A stretch of 64,000 nt of DNA, from NCBI GenBank assembly GCA_039196715.1, contig JBCCUP010000014.1, positions 1-64,000 on the forward strand, written 5' to 3'. This DNA comes from Pseudomonadota bacterium (GTDB taxonomy: Bacteria > Pseudomonadota > Gammaproteobacteria > CALCKW01). How positions within the stretch are numbered: position 1 is the stretch's first letter; each line of letters opens with the position of its first letter. Below the pieces are notes generated by a model. It ran no database searches. It saw only the letters and a list, made by a program, of their open reading frames with translations, and was not told the origin of the DNA. Both the position numbers and the translations under genes were made by a program. Of this stretch, positions 34,273 through 43,610 are shown piece by piece.

Positions 34273-35493
34273 ATGCAACAGACCTGGCGTTGGTTCGGCC
34301 CGGACACCGACCCGGTGCACGTTCAACACATGCTGCAGGCCGGCGTCGAGGCGGTGGTCACCGCGCTCTATGACGTGCCCAACGGCGAGGTGTGGACCGA
34401 ACCGGCCATCCGCGCCCGTCAGGCGGCACTGCAGCAGCGCACGGACGGTGGCGAGGGCGGGCTCGCCTGGTCGGTGGTCGAGAGCCTGCCGGTGTCGGAT
34501 GCGATCAAGCGCAAGGCCGCCGACTTCAGCCGACACGCAGCGAACTACCGCACCAGCCTCGAGAACCTGCACGCCTGCGGCATCGACACGGTCTGCTACA
34601 ACCTCATGCCGGTGCTCGACTGGACCCGCACGTCGCTGCGCAAACGCCTGCCACACGGCGGCACGACGATGGCCTTCGACCTCGTCGAGTTCGCGGTGTT
34701 CGACATCCACCTGCTGGCCCGCGAAGGAGCCGCAGACGACTTCGACGACGCCACCGTCGCCGCAGCCGACGCGCGCCTGTCCACGCTCTCCGAAGAGGAC
34801 AAACAGACCCTGATCAACAACGTCGTCGCCGGCCTGCCGGGTGCCAACGATCAACTCAGCCTCGGCGAGGTGCGTGACATGCTCGCGGCCTGGCAGTGCG
34901 TTGACGCCGCAACACTGCGGGCCAACGCCACCGATTTTCTCGCCGAGGTGGTGCCCACCGCCGAGCGGCTCGGCATGCGCCTGTGTTGCCACCCGGACGA
35001 CCCCCCGTTCGCCCTGCTCGGGCTGCCGCGTATCCTCTCGACCGAAGCAGACTACCGCTGGCTTGTCGACGCCGTGCCGTCGGCCGCCAACGGCATCACC
35101 TTCTGCACTGGCTCACTCGGGGTGAGCCCGGGCTTCGACCCGGTGGGTTTTGTCGAACGCCTGGGATCGCACATCCACTTCGTGCACCTGCGCACCACGC
35201 GTCGCGACGGCCCGGTCGGTGGCGGCAAGGTCTCGTTCTTCGAGGATGAGCACCTCGCCGGTGACACCGACCTCGTGGCCACCCTCGGCGCCTTGCTGGA
35301 CGAGGAAGCCCGCCGGCGCGCGGCAGGGCGAGACGATCACACGATCCCGTTCCGCCCGGACCACGGCCACGACCTGCTGGACGACCTCGGCCGCGATGGT
35401 ATGCCGGGCTACCCACTGATCGGCCGGCTGCGCGGCCTCGCCGAGCTCCGCGGCGCGATGGCCGCGTTCACGCACTCGCGCGCCTCGATCTAA
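34273..35493 (+). CDS. uxuA: Mannonate dehydratase
   Basis: A 406-residue TIM-barrel enzyme dehydrating D-mannonate to 2-keto-3-deoxygluconate. The N-terminus MQQTWRWFGPDTDPV matches UxuA starts, and a GAGG sequence sits upstream, so I chose the second in-frame ATG (the first adds eight residues). The metal-site motif HPDDPP begins at His240 and the late FRPDHGHDLLDD is conserved. Its last bases overlap the stop of the convergent histidine kinase gene. Confidence 0.94.
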   Translation: MQQTWRWFGPDTDPVHVQHMLQAGVEAVVTALYDVPNGEVWTEPAIRARQAALQQRTDGGEGGLAWSVVESLPVSDAIKRKAADFSRHAANYRTSLENLHACGIDTVCYNLMPVLDWTRTSLRKRLPHGGTTMAFDLVEFAVFDIHLLAREGAADDFDDATVAAADARLSTLSEEDKQTLINNVVAGLPGANDQLSLGEVRDMLAAWQCVDAATLRANATDFLAEVVPTAERLGMRLCCHPDDPPFALLGLPRILSTEADYRWLVDAVPSAANGITFCTGSLGVSPGFDPVGFVERLGSHIHFVHLRTTRRDGPVGGGKVSFFEDEHLAGDTDLVATLGALLDEEARRRAAGRDDHTIPFRPDHGHDLLDDLGRDGMPGYPLIGRLRGLAELRGAMAAFTHSRASI

Positions 35494-37121
35494 GCAGCCA
35501 CGGGCTCCGACGCGCCAGCCTGGATCGGCAAGCGAATCGTGAAGGTCGTGCCACGCCCAAGCTCGCTGTCGACGCTGATCTCGCCGCCGTGGTCGGTGAC
35601 GATACCGTAGACGATGGCCAGCCCGAGACCGGTACCCTGCCCGACCGGTTTGGTCGTGAAGAAGGGTTCAAACAGCTTGTCGAGGTGCGCCTGCTCGATG
35701 CCCGTGCCGGTGTCGGCGATGGCGATTGACACGGCATCCCCCTGGTGTTCGGTGGTCACCGTGATCGCGCCCCGCTCCTCGATGGCGTGACTCGCGTTGA
35801 CGATCAGGTTGAGTACAACCTGGTTCAACTGCCCCGCGTTGCAGTGAACCGCGGGTATGTCCGCGAGCGACGTGATCACCTCGCACTTGTATTTCAGTTC
35901 GTTGGCCGCGACCTTCAGCGCCGAGTCGACGCAGGCGTTGACATCAACCCACTCGCGCTCGGTGCTGTCGGCGTGCGAGAAGTTCTTCATGCCCTGGACG
36001 ATCTCGCGCACGCGCTTGGCGCCCTCGATCGAATCACTCAACAACGAGCGGATATCGTCGTTGACGAAGTCGAAGTCCTCGTCGTCCTCCAGTGTGGCAA
36101 TGTCGGCGGCCAGCGCGGCGCGCGCGTCGGCGTCGTCGAGCTGCGCCAACTCGGCGTAGCGCGCGATCAGGCCCTGGTAGAGCACAATGTAATCTCGCAG
36201 GGTCTCGAGGTTGCTGTTGATGAAGCCGACCGGGTTGTTGATCTCGTGCGCCACACCCGCAGCCAGCTGACCTACCGACGCCATCTTCTCGGACTGCAGC
36301 AACTGCGCTTGCGCCGACTTGATCGTCTCGTAAGCGTCTGACAACTCGTCGTTTTTTTCCTGCAATGACAGCGTGCGCCGCGCGACCCGGTCCTCCAGGG
36401 TGCGGTTGAGCTCCTCGAGCTCGCGGTCGTACTGGTCGCGCCGTTTGCGCGTCTCGCGCAGGTTGCCGACCATCGCGTTGAACGCCACCGCCACGTCCGC
36501 GACCTCGTCACGGCCCCGCACCGGCACGTCGACTTCCAGCTCACCTTCGGAAATCTGCTGCGCGCCGCGGTGCAGCGCCTTGAGCTGGTGCGTCAGATAG
36601 GTGCCGAGGAAAAACGAGAACAACGCCACAAGACCCATCTCGGCAAGCGCGATTGACCCCGCCAGCTTGCGCGCCTCGGCCAGAGCCACAGCGATGCTGT
36701 CGGTGCTCAGCCCGAGTTGGACCTGGCCGTAGGTCACACCGCCCTCTTCAATGGCGGCAGACTGGTCGAACACGCCGTCGGTGACGCCCTCGAGTGTGGC
36801 GTCGCTCTCGAACGGGCGCGTCAGGGCCTCGGCGTCGCCCGCTTCGGCAAACACCGAGCCGTCCGACCCAACCACGCGCGCGTACACCATCCCCGGGTTT
36901 TTCAGGGCCTCGAGCGTAAACGCGTCCAAGGAGGCCAGGTCGAAAGACAGCACCGCGTCCTTGGTGGTCGTCGCAAACAACGCAGACGCGGTTTCCGCGC
37001 GCTGGATCAGCGCTTGCTCGCTGTCACTTCGCATGAAATTCAGCACGGTGGTGACCAGCAGTGCCAGCAGCACCGCCTCGATCGCGGCCACCCCCAGGAT
37101 GGTTTTGAGCCTCAACGACAC
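35490..37121 (-). CDS. Membrane sensor histidine kinase (HAMP, coiled coil, HisKA, HATPase)
   Basis: A 543-residue kinase. Two transmembrane helices (about 8-29 and 155-177) bracket a periplasmic sensor. A HAMP linker (about 178-230) and a coiled coil (230-285) follow. The phospho-accepting His292 is in GVAHEINNPVGF, and the ATP-binding domain has NLIVNASHAI, DTGTG and GTGLGLAIV. No receiver domain is fused. It lies 91 bases downstream of a PhnD-like binding-protein gene on the same strand, so periplasmic ligand capture may feed this kinase. Its likely partner is the divergent REC/HD-GYP protein. Confidence 0.9.
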   Translation of the reverse strand: MSLRLKTILGVAAIEAVLLALLVTTVLNFMRSDSEQALIQRAETASALFATTTKDAVLSFDLASLDAFTLEALKNPGMVYARVVGSDGSVFAEAGDAEALTRPFESDATLEGVTDGVFDQSAAIEEGGVTYGQVQLGLSTDSIAVALAEARKLAGSIALAEMGLVALFSFFLGTYLTHQLKALHRGAQQISEGELEVDVPVRGRDEVADVAVAFNAMVGNLRETRKRRDQYDRELEELNRTLEDRVARRTLSLQEKNDELSDAYETIKSAQAQLLQSEKMASVGQLAAGVAHEINNPVGFINSNLETLRDYIVLYQGLIARYAELAQLDDADARAALAADIATLEDDEDFDFVNDDIRSLLSDSIEGAKRVREIVQGMKNFSHADSTEREWVDVNACVDSALKVAANELKYKCEVITSLADIPAVHCNAGQLNQVVLNLIVNASHAIEERGAITVTTEHQGDAVSIAIADTGTGIEQAHLDKLFEPFFTTKPVGQGTGLGLAIVYGIVTDHGGEISVDSELGRGTTFTIRLPIQAGASEPVAA

Positions 37122-37155
37122 ACAGTCACCCCGCTACTCCAGTGATGGACTGGTA

Positions 37156-37194
37156 CGTCAACCGCGGGCACGCGCCACCCGGTGCGGGTTGACG
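37156..37194 (-). other. Hairpin between the PhnD-like and kinase genes
   Basis: A perfect 8-base inverted repeat (CGTCAACC and GGTTGACG) encloses 23 bases rich in further GC pairing. It lies inside the presumed PhnD-kinase transcript. It could moderate read-through or stabilise the upstream message; there is no T-tract. Confidence 0.4.
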
Positions 37195-37212
37195 CGTGCG
37201 CGCTGTGGACAC

Positions 37213-38031
37213 CTATTGGACGAGATCAGCGAGCAGCTCGATGCCGAGCCCGCGCACGTCGTTCCAATCGGCGTTGACGGCCGTCTGCATGCCCGTGAAA
37301 TTGATGGACTTGAGCAAGGCCTGACCTTTGGGGTCGCTGTTCATGTCGAGCATCGCCTGCGCGATGTCATCGACCACCGCTTGCGGCACGCGTGGGTGCG
37401 CCGCGAAGGCGTGCGGTGTGTAGGTCTTGGTTGTCCACAGCACCTTGAGTTGGTCGCGCACGGCCTGATCGGTGTTGTTGAACGTGCGCATCACACCACC
37501 GCCGGCCGGGAACAGGCCCCGGGCAACACCAAGGTACACCGAGTCGTGAGACGACACGTACTGAGGCGTGAAGTCGATCGCTTCCGAGCGCAAGTGGGAA
37601 CGCGGCAGCACGCTCGCGGCGAAGGCGGCAGGCGACGGAAAGGCCAGCTTCTCGCCCTCGAGCTCCTCGAGCTCGGTGACAGGACTGTCTTTGCGCACGA
37701 TCATGATGCCCTTGATGCGCTTGTCTTGCTGCCGTGCAAAGGCCTCGTAGCCAGGTGACGCGCTGAACACGGTGTAGTGGTACGGGTTCATGTACGCGAG
37801 ATCGTATTGCCCCTCTGACAAACGCTGCTCGAATGTCGGAATGTCCTTGGCGGTGGTGAACCGGACATCGTGTCCTGTCTTCTCACTGAGATAGACGACG
37901 ATCGGCGTCCACAAGCGCGCCAGCTTGCTGGCGGACTGTTGCGGTACAACGCTGAACGTGACGGTCTCGGCCTTGATCACACCTGACAGCGTGAGACACA
38001 AGGCAGCAGCAACGAAAGGGGTTTTCTTCAC
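37213..38031 (-). CDS. PhnD-like periplasmic phosphate/phosphonate-type binding protein
   Basis: A 272-residue periplasmic solute-binding protein of the PhnD/PtxB class. A Sec signal (VKKTPFVAAALCLTLSGVIKA) precedes the mature sequence ETVTFSVVPQQ. Typical segments are YDLAYMNPYHYTVF and FPSPAAFAASVLPR. The GTG start follows GGAG by eight bases. No ABC permease or ATPase genes accompany it; instead a sensor kinase follows. A sensory role for phosphonates or related oxyanions seems more likely than transport. Confidence 0.85.
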   Translation of the reverse strand: MKKTPFVAAALCLTLSGVIKAETVTFSVVPQQSASKLARLWTPIVVYLSEKTGHDVRFTTAKDIPTFEQRLSEGQYDLAYMNPYHYTVFSASPGYEAFARQQDKRIKGIMIVRKDSPVTELEELEGEKLAFPSPAAFAASVLPRSHLRSEAIDFTPQYVSSHDSVYLGVARGLFPAGGGVMRTFNNTDQAVRDQLKVLWTTKTYTPHAFAAHPRVPQAVVDDIAQAMLDMNSDPKGQALLKSINFTGMQTAVNADWNDVRGLGIELLADLVQ

Positions 38032-38272
38032 AGGCAATGGCTCCGATGGTTTGACCCGACCCCGGTTGTCGACCGCTCGAGCACGAACTTGAGTGACATC
38101 CCAGCCAACCTCTACCCCTGAACCGGTGGCCAACCACGCTCAAGTTTCCGCTGGCGCTGCCGCCTTGTGGGGAGCACGCAGCGCGACCGGAACCCCTGTG
38201 TTTCCAGTTGGCAAGCTGCCCACACCGCCACGCAGGGACGCCTGGCCCACTGACGCAAACGGAGGACGTCCC

Positions 38273-39586
38273 ATGCAAACTGCACACGAAATTCACCCTG
38301 TCTCAGAGCCACCGACCCGCCCTGTCGTGCTGTGCGTCGACGACGAAGCCAGCATCCTCGCCTCGCTCAAACGCGCGCTGCGCAAGCAGTCGTTCGAGCT
38401 GCTGATCGCCAACAGCGGCGAAGAAGCCTTGGCGGTGTTCGAGGAGCGCACAGTCGATCTGGTCATTTCCGACATGCGGATGCCGACCATGACCGGGGCC
38501 GAGCTGTTGGCCCGGATCTACAAGCAGTGGCCGGACACCATGCGCATCCTGCTGACCGGCTACGCCGACATGGAGTCCACCGTGTCGGCCATCAACGACG
38601 GTCAGATCTTCCGCTACCTCAACAAGCCCTGGAACAACGACGACCTGACAGTCGCGATCCACAGCGCGCTGGAACACAAGCGGCTGCGCGACGAGCACGC
38701 CGCACTGACGGCACTCACCCAACAACAGAACGCCGAGCTGCAGTCGTTCAACACCGAACTTGAGGCCAAGGTGGCTGCGCGCACCGAGGAGCTTGCGAGC
38801 GCCCACGCCGATCTGCGCGACAGCTACCAGCGCGCCATCGGCGTGTTCGCCCAGCTGATCGAGCTGCGCGAAGGCACGAGCTACAACCACAGCCAGGTGG
38901 TGGCAGACTTGTCACTGCAGCTGGGCCAGGCCCTGTCGATGGACGACACCGCACTGGCAGACCTGCAAAACGCGGCCGTGCTGCACGATGTCGGCAAGAT
39001 CGGCTTCACCGATGCGCTCACCTCGACCCCGTGGGTGAAGATGACCCCCGATCAGAAGCGCACCTACCAGACGCACCCCGGTATCGGTCAAGCGGCGCTG
39101 CTGTCGATTCCGGCGCTGGAGAACACCGGGCGCATCATTCGCGCGCACCACGAGCAGATCAACGGTGGCGGCTTCCCGGACGGTCTGGCTGGCGACGCCA
39201 TCCCGCTGGCGGCGCGGATCATCAGCGTCGCAGCGGATTTCGACGACCTGCAGACGGGGATGTTGCTCGAACGCCCGCTGTCGACCAGCGAGGCACTCGA
39301 CCACATCAAACGCGGCGCCGGGTCGGTGTACGACGTCGCGGTGGTCGAGGCACTGGAGGCCTTGGTCAGCTGCGATGCAGACGACAACGCCAGCCCGATC
39401 CAGGAGTACACGGTCCACCTCAACGACCTACAGCCCGGCATGCGCACCGCGCGCAACATCAACGCCCTGAACGGCATGCTCCTGCTCGGCGCCGGGCAGG
39501 AACTGACCGAATCCCTGATCGAGCGGATCAACCGCTGCCTCGACGACACCGGCGGTTCGAAACTCATCTCGGTGATCAAACAGTGA
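38273..39586 (+). CDS. Response regulator with receiver and variant HD-GYP domain
   Basis: A 437-residue RpfG-type protein. The receiver domain (about 17-135) has the phospho-acceptor Asp67 in VISDMRMP. A coiled coil (about 140-180) leads to an HD-GYP domain (about 185-385) expected to degrade cyclic di-GMP. The HD pair is present (LHDVGKIG, 238-239), and so is HHE (292-294). The signature loop reads NGGGFP instead of DGxGYP, so Asp and Tyr are replaced and activity may be altered. A C-terminal segment of about 50 residues follows. GGAGG precedes the ATG. It diverges from the PhnD-kinase pair. Confidence 0.9.
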   Translation: MQTAHEIHPVSEPPTRPVVLCVDDEASILASLKRALRKQSFELLIANSGEEALAVFEERTVDLVISDMRMPTMTGAELLARIYKQWPDTMRILLTGYADMESTVSAINDGQIFRYLNKPWNNDDLTVAIHSALEHKRLRDEHAALTALTQQQNAELQSFNTELEAKVAARTEELASAHADLRDSYQRAIGVFAQLIELREGTSYNHSQVVADLSLQLGQALSMDDTALADLQNAAVLHDVGKIGFTDALTSTPWVKMTPDQKRTYQTHPGIGQAALLSIPALENTGRIIRAHHEQINGGGFPDGLAGDAIPLAARIISVAADFDDLQTGMLLERPLSTSEALDHIKRGAGSVYDVAVVEALEALVSCDADDNASPIQEYTVHLNDLQPGMRTARNINALNGMLLLGAGQELTESLIERINRCLDDTGGSKLISVIKQ

Positions 39587-39689
39587 TCTGCACGCGCGCT
39601 GTGACGGCCTTGCGTTGACGTCACGGCGCGCGCGGCGGTGAAAATCGGCGATAATACGGGCCAGCGAATCCGCACACCGAACAGGCACC

Positions 39690-41354
39690 ATGGCCCAGTA
39701 CATCTACACCATGAACGGGGTGGGCAAAGTCGTCCCACCCAAGAAGGAAATCCTCAAGGACATCTACCTGAACTTCTTTCCCGGCGCGAAGATCGGCGTG
39801 CTGGGCTACAACGGCGCAGGTAAGTCGACGCTGCTTCGCATCATGGCAGGCGTGGACACCGACATCATCGGCAAGGCCCGCCCACAACCGGGCATCAACA
39901 TCGGGTACCTGCAACAGGAGCCGGAGCTCGACGACGCCAAGACGGTGCGCGAAACGGTCGAGGAGGCGCTGGGCGAGATCAAACAGGCCCAGGCCCGACT
40001 CGACGAGGTCTACGCGGCCTACGCCGATCCGGACGCCGATTTCGACGCGCTGGCCGCCGAACAGGCCAAACTCGAGAACATCATCGAGGCCGCCGACGCC
40101 CACAACCTCGAACGCAAACTGGACGTGGCCGGTGATGCCTTGCGGCTGCCCGCCTGGGACGCGGTGGTCGGCACACTCTCGGGCGGCGAGCGGCGACGCG
40201 TCGCGCTCTGCCGCCTGCTGCTGTCAGCCCCGGACATGCTCATCCTCGATGAGCCCACAAACCACCTCGACGCCGAGTCGGTCGGCTGGTTGGAGCAGTT
40301 TCTCGGCGAGTTCACGGGCACGGTCGTGGCCGTCACGCACGACCGCTACTTCCTCGACAACGTCGCAGGCTGGATCCTCGAGCTGGATCGCGGGCGCGGC
40401 ATCCCGTGGGAAGGCAACTACTCGAGCTGGCTCGACCAGAAAGAGACGCGGCTCTCACAGGAGGCGAAATCCGAAGCGGGCCGCCAGAAGGCCATCAAGG
40501 CCGAACTCGAGTGGGTCCGCTCAAACCCCAAGGGCCGACGCAGCAAGAGCAAGGCACGCCTCGCGCGCTTCGAAGAACTGCAGAGCAAGGAAGTCCAGCA
40601 ACGGTCCGAGACGCAAGAAATCTACATTCCGCCCGGCCCCCGACTCGGCGACCTGGTGATCGAAGCCGAGGGTGTGTCGAAGTCCTTCGGCGACAAGCTG
40701 CTCTACGAGAACCTCTCCTTTTCCCTGCCGAAGGGCGGCATCGTCGGCATCATCGGGCCGAACGGTGCGGGCAAGACGACGCTTTTTCGTCTGATGACCG
40801 GCCAGGACCAACCGGATTCGGGCAGCTTCCGTGTTGGCGAAACCGTCGACGTCGCCTACGTCGATCAGAGCCGTGACGCGCTCGACGCCAACAAAACCGT
40901 GTTCGAAGAGATCTCGGACGGCCAGGACACCATCCGCGTCGGCACCTACGAGACCGCCGCACGCGGCTACGTCAGCCGCTTCAATTTCAAGGGCGGCGAC
41001 CAGCAGAAAAAGGTCGGCGACCTGTCGGGCGGTGAGCGCAACCGAGTCCACCTGGCCAAGCTGCTCAAGCGCGGTGGCAACGTCCTGCTGCTGGACGAAC
41101 CGACCAACGACCTCGACGTCGAAACCCTGCGCGCACTCGAGGAGGCGCTGTTGAGCTTTCCGGGCTGTGCCGCGGTGATCTCGCACGACCGCTGGTTTCT
41201 CGACCGCATCGCCACCCACATCCTGGCGTTTGAGGGCGGCAGCCAGGTCACTTTCTTCGACGGCAACTACAGCGAGTACGAAGAGGACTACAAACGGCGA
41301 CACGGCGATGACAGCGGCCCCACGCGAATTCGCTACAAGCGCATCGACGCCTGA
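39690..41354 (+). CDS. ettA: Energy-dependent translational throttle protein EttA (ABC-F ATPase)
   Basis: A 554-residue ABC-F protein that binds the ribosomal E site and gates elongation by cellular energy state. It has two ATPase modules: Walker [10 protein letters not shown] and signature LSGGERRR in the first, GPNGAGKTT and LSGGERNR in the second. They are joined by the linker region [16 protein letters not shown]. Length is almost identical to E. coli EttA (555). It is a housekeeping gene embedded between signalling genes. A GATAAT -10-like sequence (39650-39655) lies 34 bases before the start, without a convincing -35. Confidence 0.96.
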   Translation: MAQYIYTMNGVGKVVPPKKEILKDIYLNFFPGAKIGVLGYNGAGKSTLLRIMAGVDTDIIGKARPQPGINIGYLQQEPELDDAKTVRETVEEALGEIKQAQARLDEVYAAYADPDADFDALAAEQAKLENIIEAADAHNLERKLDVAGDALRLPAWDAVVGTLSGGERRRVALCRLLLSAPDMLILDEPTNHLDAESVGWLEQFLGEFTGTVVAVTHDRYFLDNVAGWILELDRGRGIPWEGNYSSWLDQKETRLSQEAKSEAGRQKAIKAELEWVRSNPKGRRSKSKARLARFEELQSKEVQQRSETQEIYIPPGPRLGDLVIEAEGVSKSFGDKLLYENLSFSLPKGGIVGIIGPNGAGKTTLFRLMTGQDQPDSGSFRVGETVDVAYVDQSRDALDANKTVFEEISDGQDTIRVGTYETAARGYVSRFNFKGGDQQKKVGDLSGGERNRVHLAKLLKRGGNVLLLDEPTNDLDVETLRALEEALLSFPGCAAVISHDRWFLDRIATHILAFEGGSQVTFFDGNYSEYEEDYKRRHGDDSGPTRIRYKRIDA

Positions 41355-41617
41355 CCCCCGAGCCACAACAGGCACGCACGATCCTCTGGCGCCGCTGCGC
41401 TGCGCACAAAACCGACGCCGCGTTCAGACCTGGGGGCAAAACTGTTGGGCAGACCGCACCCGCGGTGAGCGCACGGTTGGGCGGGTGAATACCCATACCA
41501 TTGCGCTGCGGCCCGAGAGCAGCGAGCGCCCGGCGCGCTTGGGGCCAGGGATTGCCCCCTCTCGGGTCGCACCCGAAGCCTGCCGGGTCGACGTTGTGGC
41601 TGAGCGGCGCGCGTCGC

Positions 41618-42769
41618 TCAGGCGACGTCCTCGAGGGTTTCCAACCAGGTGTCAGCGAGGTCGCTGTCCTGCGCGAGGTGCGCAAACGCAGGCTGAAGCC
41701 GCGTCGCCACCGTGTCGGGATCGGCCGCATCGTCGGCCTGGCTCGCCTCCAGGGCCAGCCAGGCTGCCCGCACGCAGTCTGCCGCACTGACCCCGGTCGG
41801 GTTGGGTGCGTCCTCGGTGTTGACCGCCGTCCGGTGTCCGGCGACGGCCTCGACAATCGGGTCTGCCATGGCCCACAAGCTGAGCAGGTACGCGGCGATC
41901 AGCGGCGGTTCGATCTGATCGTCGCCACCTCCGGGCGCACCGCGGTCGAGCAGAATCATGTCACCCAGGCCCGACACCATGCCGGCGAGCTGAGTGTGGT
42001 CGGCGTCGCGTTTGCTCAATTTGGCGGATCGGGCAAATCGGTGGGAAAGCGCACTGAGCGATTTCGAGACACCGTTGATACGCTCCAGCTCATCGGTGTC
42101 GGCCTTGTCAAATTGCTTGACAAGTTTCTCGGTGAGCACGATGTTCTTGATCGTGTCGGAGCCGAGCATGGACACCGCTTGTTGCAGCGATTCGATGGAG
42201 CCGAAATTGCCGAAGAAGGCCGAGTTCACGATCTTCAGCACCGTTGCCGAAAGCCCGACATCGGCTTCGATCAGCGCCGAGACATCCTCGAGCGCAAAGT
42301 CGTCACTGCTGATGAGTTGCATCAGTTCATCGTAGATGTGCGGCAAGGACGGCAAGGCGCCGAGTGCCCCGACGTAGCCGTGCAAGGACGGTTGTGAGAG
42401 CTGCTCCTGCAGCGTCATGCTGCGCGTGACCGCCGCACAAATCGTGTCGATGTCTGCCGGTTTCGCGATGTAGCGGTGGATGGCGTGAACCGATTCGAGT
42501 ATCAATTCCGAGTCGGCGTAGCCCGACAAGGCGAGGCGCAAGGTCTCAGGCCGCGTCGACTGCACCGACTGCAGCAGCTCAGCCCCGTTCATGCCAGGCA
42601 TGCGCATGTCGCTGACGATGGCGTCGACGGGGTTGGCCTGCACGAACGACAAGGCCTCGGCCGGCTCGGCAAAGAAGTGCATGTCCCACTCTCGGCGCAT
42701 GCGGCGCAAATTGCGCCTCAAGCCCTCTAGAATGGACACTTCGTCGTCAACAAAGATGACGGTTTTCAC
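41618..42769 (-). CDS. Response regulator with receiver and HDOD domains
   Basis: A 383-residue signalling protein. The receiver domain (about 1-120) carries the phospho-acceptor Asp54 in IVSDMRMPGMNG and the switch Lys in RYIAKP. The HDOD domain (about 135-325) contains the hallmark LPSLPHIYDELMQLI and ADVGLSATVLKIVNSAFFG. HDOD proteins lack phosphodiesterase activity and act as adaptors in regulation of motility or cyclic di-GMP signalling. Two in-frame GTG codons are possible starts; I chose the one preceded by AGGGA. The likely partner is one of the nearby histidine kinases. Confidence 0.9.
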   Translation of the reverse strand: MKTVIFVDDEVSILEGLRRNLRRMRREWDMHFFAEPAEALSFVQANPVDAIVSDMRMPGMNGAELLQSVQSTRPETLRLALSGYADSELILESVHAIHRYIAKPADIDTICAAVTRSMTLQEQLSQPSLHGYVGALGALPSLPHIYDELMQLISSDDFALEDVSALIEADVGLSATVLKIVNSAFFGNFGSIESLQQAVSMLGSDTIKNIVLTEKLVKQFDKADTDELERINGVSKSLSALSHRFARSAKLSKRDADHTQLAGMVSGLGDMILLDRGAPGGGDDQIEPPLIAAYLLSLWAMADPIVEAVAGHRTAVNTEDAPNPTGVSAADCVRAAWLALEASQADDAADPDTVATRLQPAFAHLAQDSDLADTWLETLEDVA

Positions 42770-43022
42770 GCTGGCATTCCCTTGCACTGTGAAATGGGGT
42801 TGACGTGGTCGCCATCAGCAACCGGGAGCGAATCGAATGACCCGCTTCAGAGCGGTGTGGGCCACCGGGCGACGGCGCCTGCGGGGCAGGCCCGGCCGCC
42901 GGAGCGGTCCGCACGATCCTGTGCAAAACCGGTTCAGCAATCCGTGGCGCACGCGCTATCTCACTATAGCACTTGTCATTCCGGCCACCCGGCCGCAGCA
43001 CGCCCACTGATTCATTCAGGCT

Positions 43023-43610
43023 ATGCAACCCCGTTTTCGACTGGCAGCCTTGATCACGCTCGCGGTGTTGAGCATCGCGGCGATGGCGTGGGTGTGGGCC
43101 ACCCAGCACGCGGTGCTGTGGCCGGCGATCGTGGGTACCGTGCCGCTGTTGAAGAAACTGTTGACCTGGAAAACGCTGGTCGCACTCGCGAAAAAAGTGC
43201 CCTGGTTCTTCGCCGCCGGGTTGAAGAAGTACGTGCTGAAAATTGTCGGCTCGCTGACCACGGTGCACATCGGGCTGCGCTTCCCGTGGGTCCGTGCCCA
43301 GATCGACGCGATCAAGGCGCACGCCACCGTGCTGCTGACCCGCGTGCGCGACCACTGGCAAACCTGCAGCCTGTTCGAGAAGTGCCTGATCGTCGTGTTC
43401 AGCACCATGCTCGCCCTGCTGGCGATCGCGTTGATTCTGTTGTCGAAATCGGTGCAATTGCTGACCCTGCGAAAAGGCAGCGAGACCACCGCCGAGCAGC
43501 TGATCAAACGCGGTGTGCCCAAAGCCGTCGACTCGAAGTTGAAGAAACTGACCAAGCAAGAGGACACGCACGAGGCAGCCGAGTCACGTGAACCGACCGA
43601 CAGCCGCTAG
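43023..43610 (+). CDS. Hypothetical membrane protein
   Basis: A 195-residue protein I do not recognise. It has a hydrophobic N-terminal helix (about 8-27), a Lys-rich amphipathic middle with further short hydrophobic stretches (KKVPWFFAAGLKKYVL), and a strong transmembrane helix at about 121-144 (CLIVVFSTMLALLAIALILL). The tail is charged, rich in Lys, Glu and Asp. Codon use is like the neighbours, so it is probably real. It sits between two signalling genes, its stop overlapping the stop of the convergent kinase. No function can be assigned. Confidence 0.7.
   Translation: MQPRFRLAALITLAVLSIAAMAWVWATQHAVLWPAIVGTVPLLKKLLTWKTLVALAKKVPWFFAAGLKKYVLKIVGSLTTVHIGLRFPWVRAQIDAIKAHATVLLTRVRDHWQTCSLFEKCLIVVFSTMLALLAIALILLSKSVQLLTLRKGSETTAEQLIKRGVPKAVDSKLKKLTKQEDTHEAAESREPTDSR

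Noticed and set aside
38085-38145. AACTTGAG / CTCAAGTT inverted repeat upstream of the HD-GYP gene as another SoxR box
   Set aside because: The half-sites resemble SoxR arms but are far apart (several tens of bases) rather than adjacent, and no 19-base-spacer promoter overlaps them.
39615-39655. TTGACG plus GATAAT as a sigma-70 promoter for ettA
   Set aside because: The two boxes are 29 bases apart, far beyond the workable 16-18, so only the -10-like box was mentioned.
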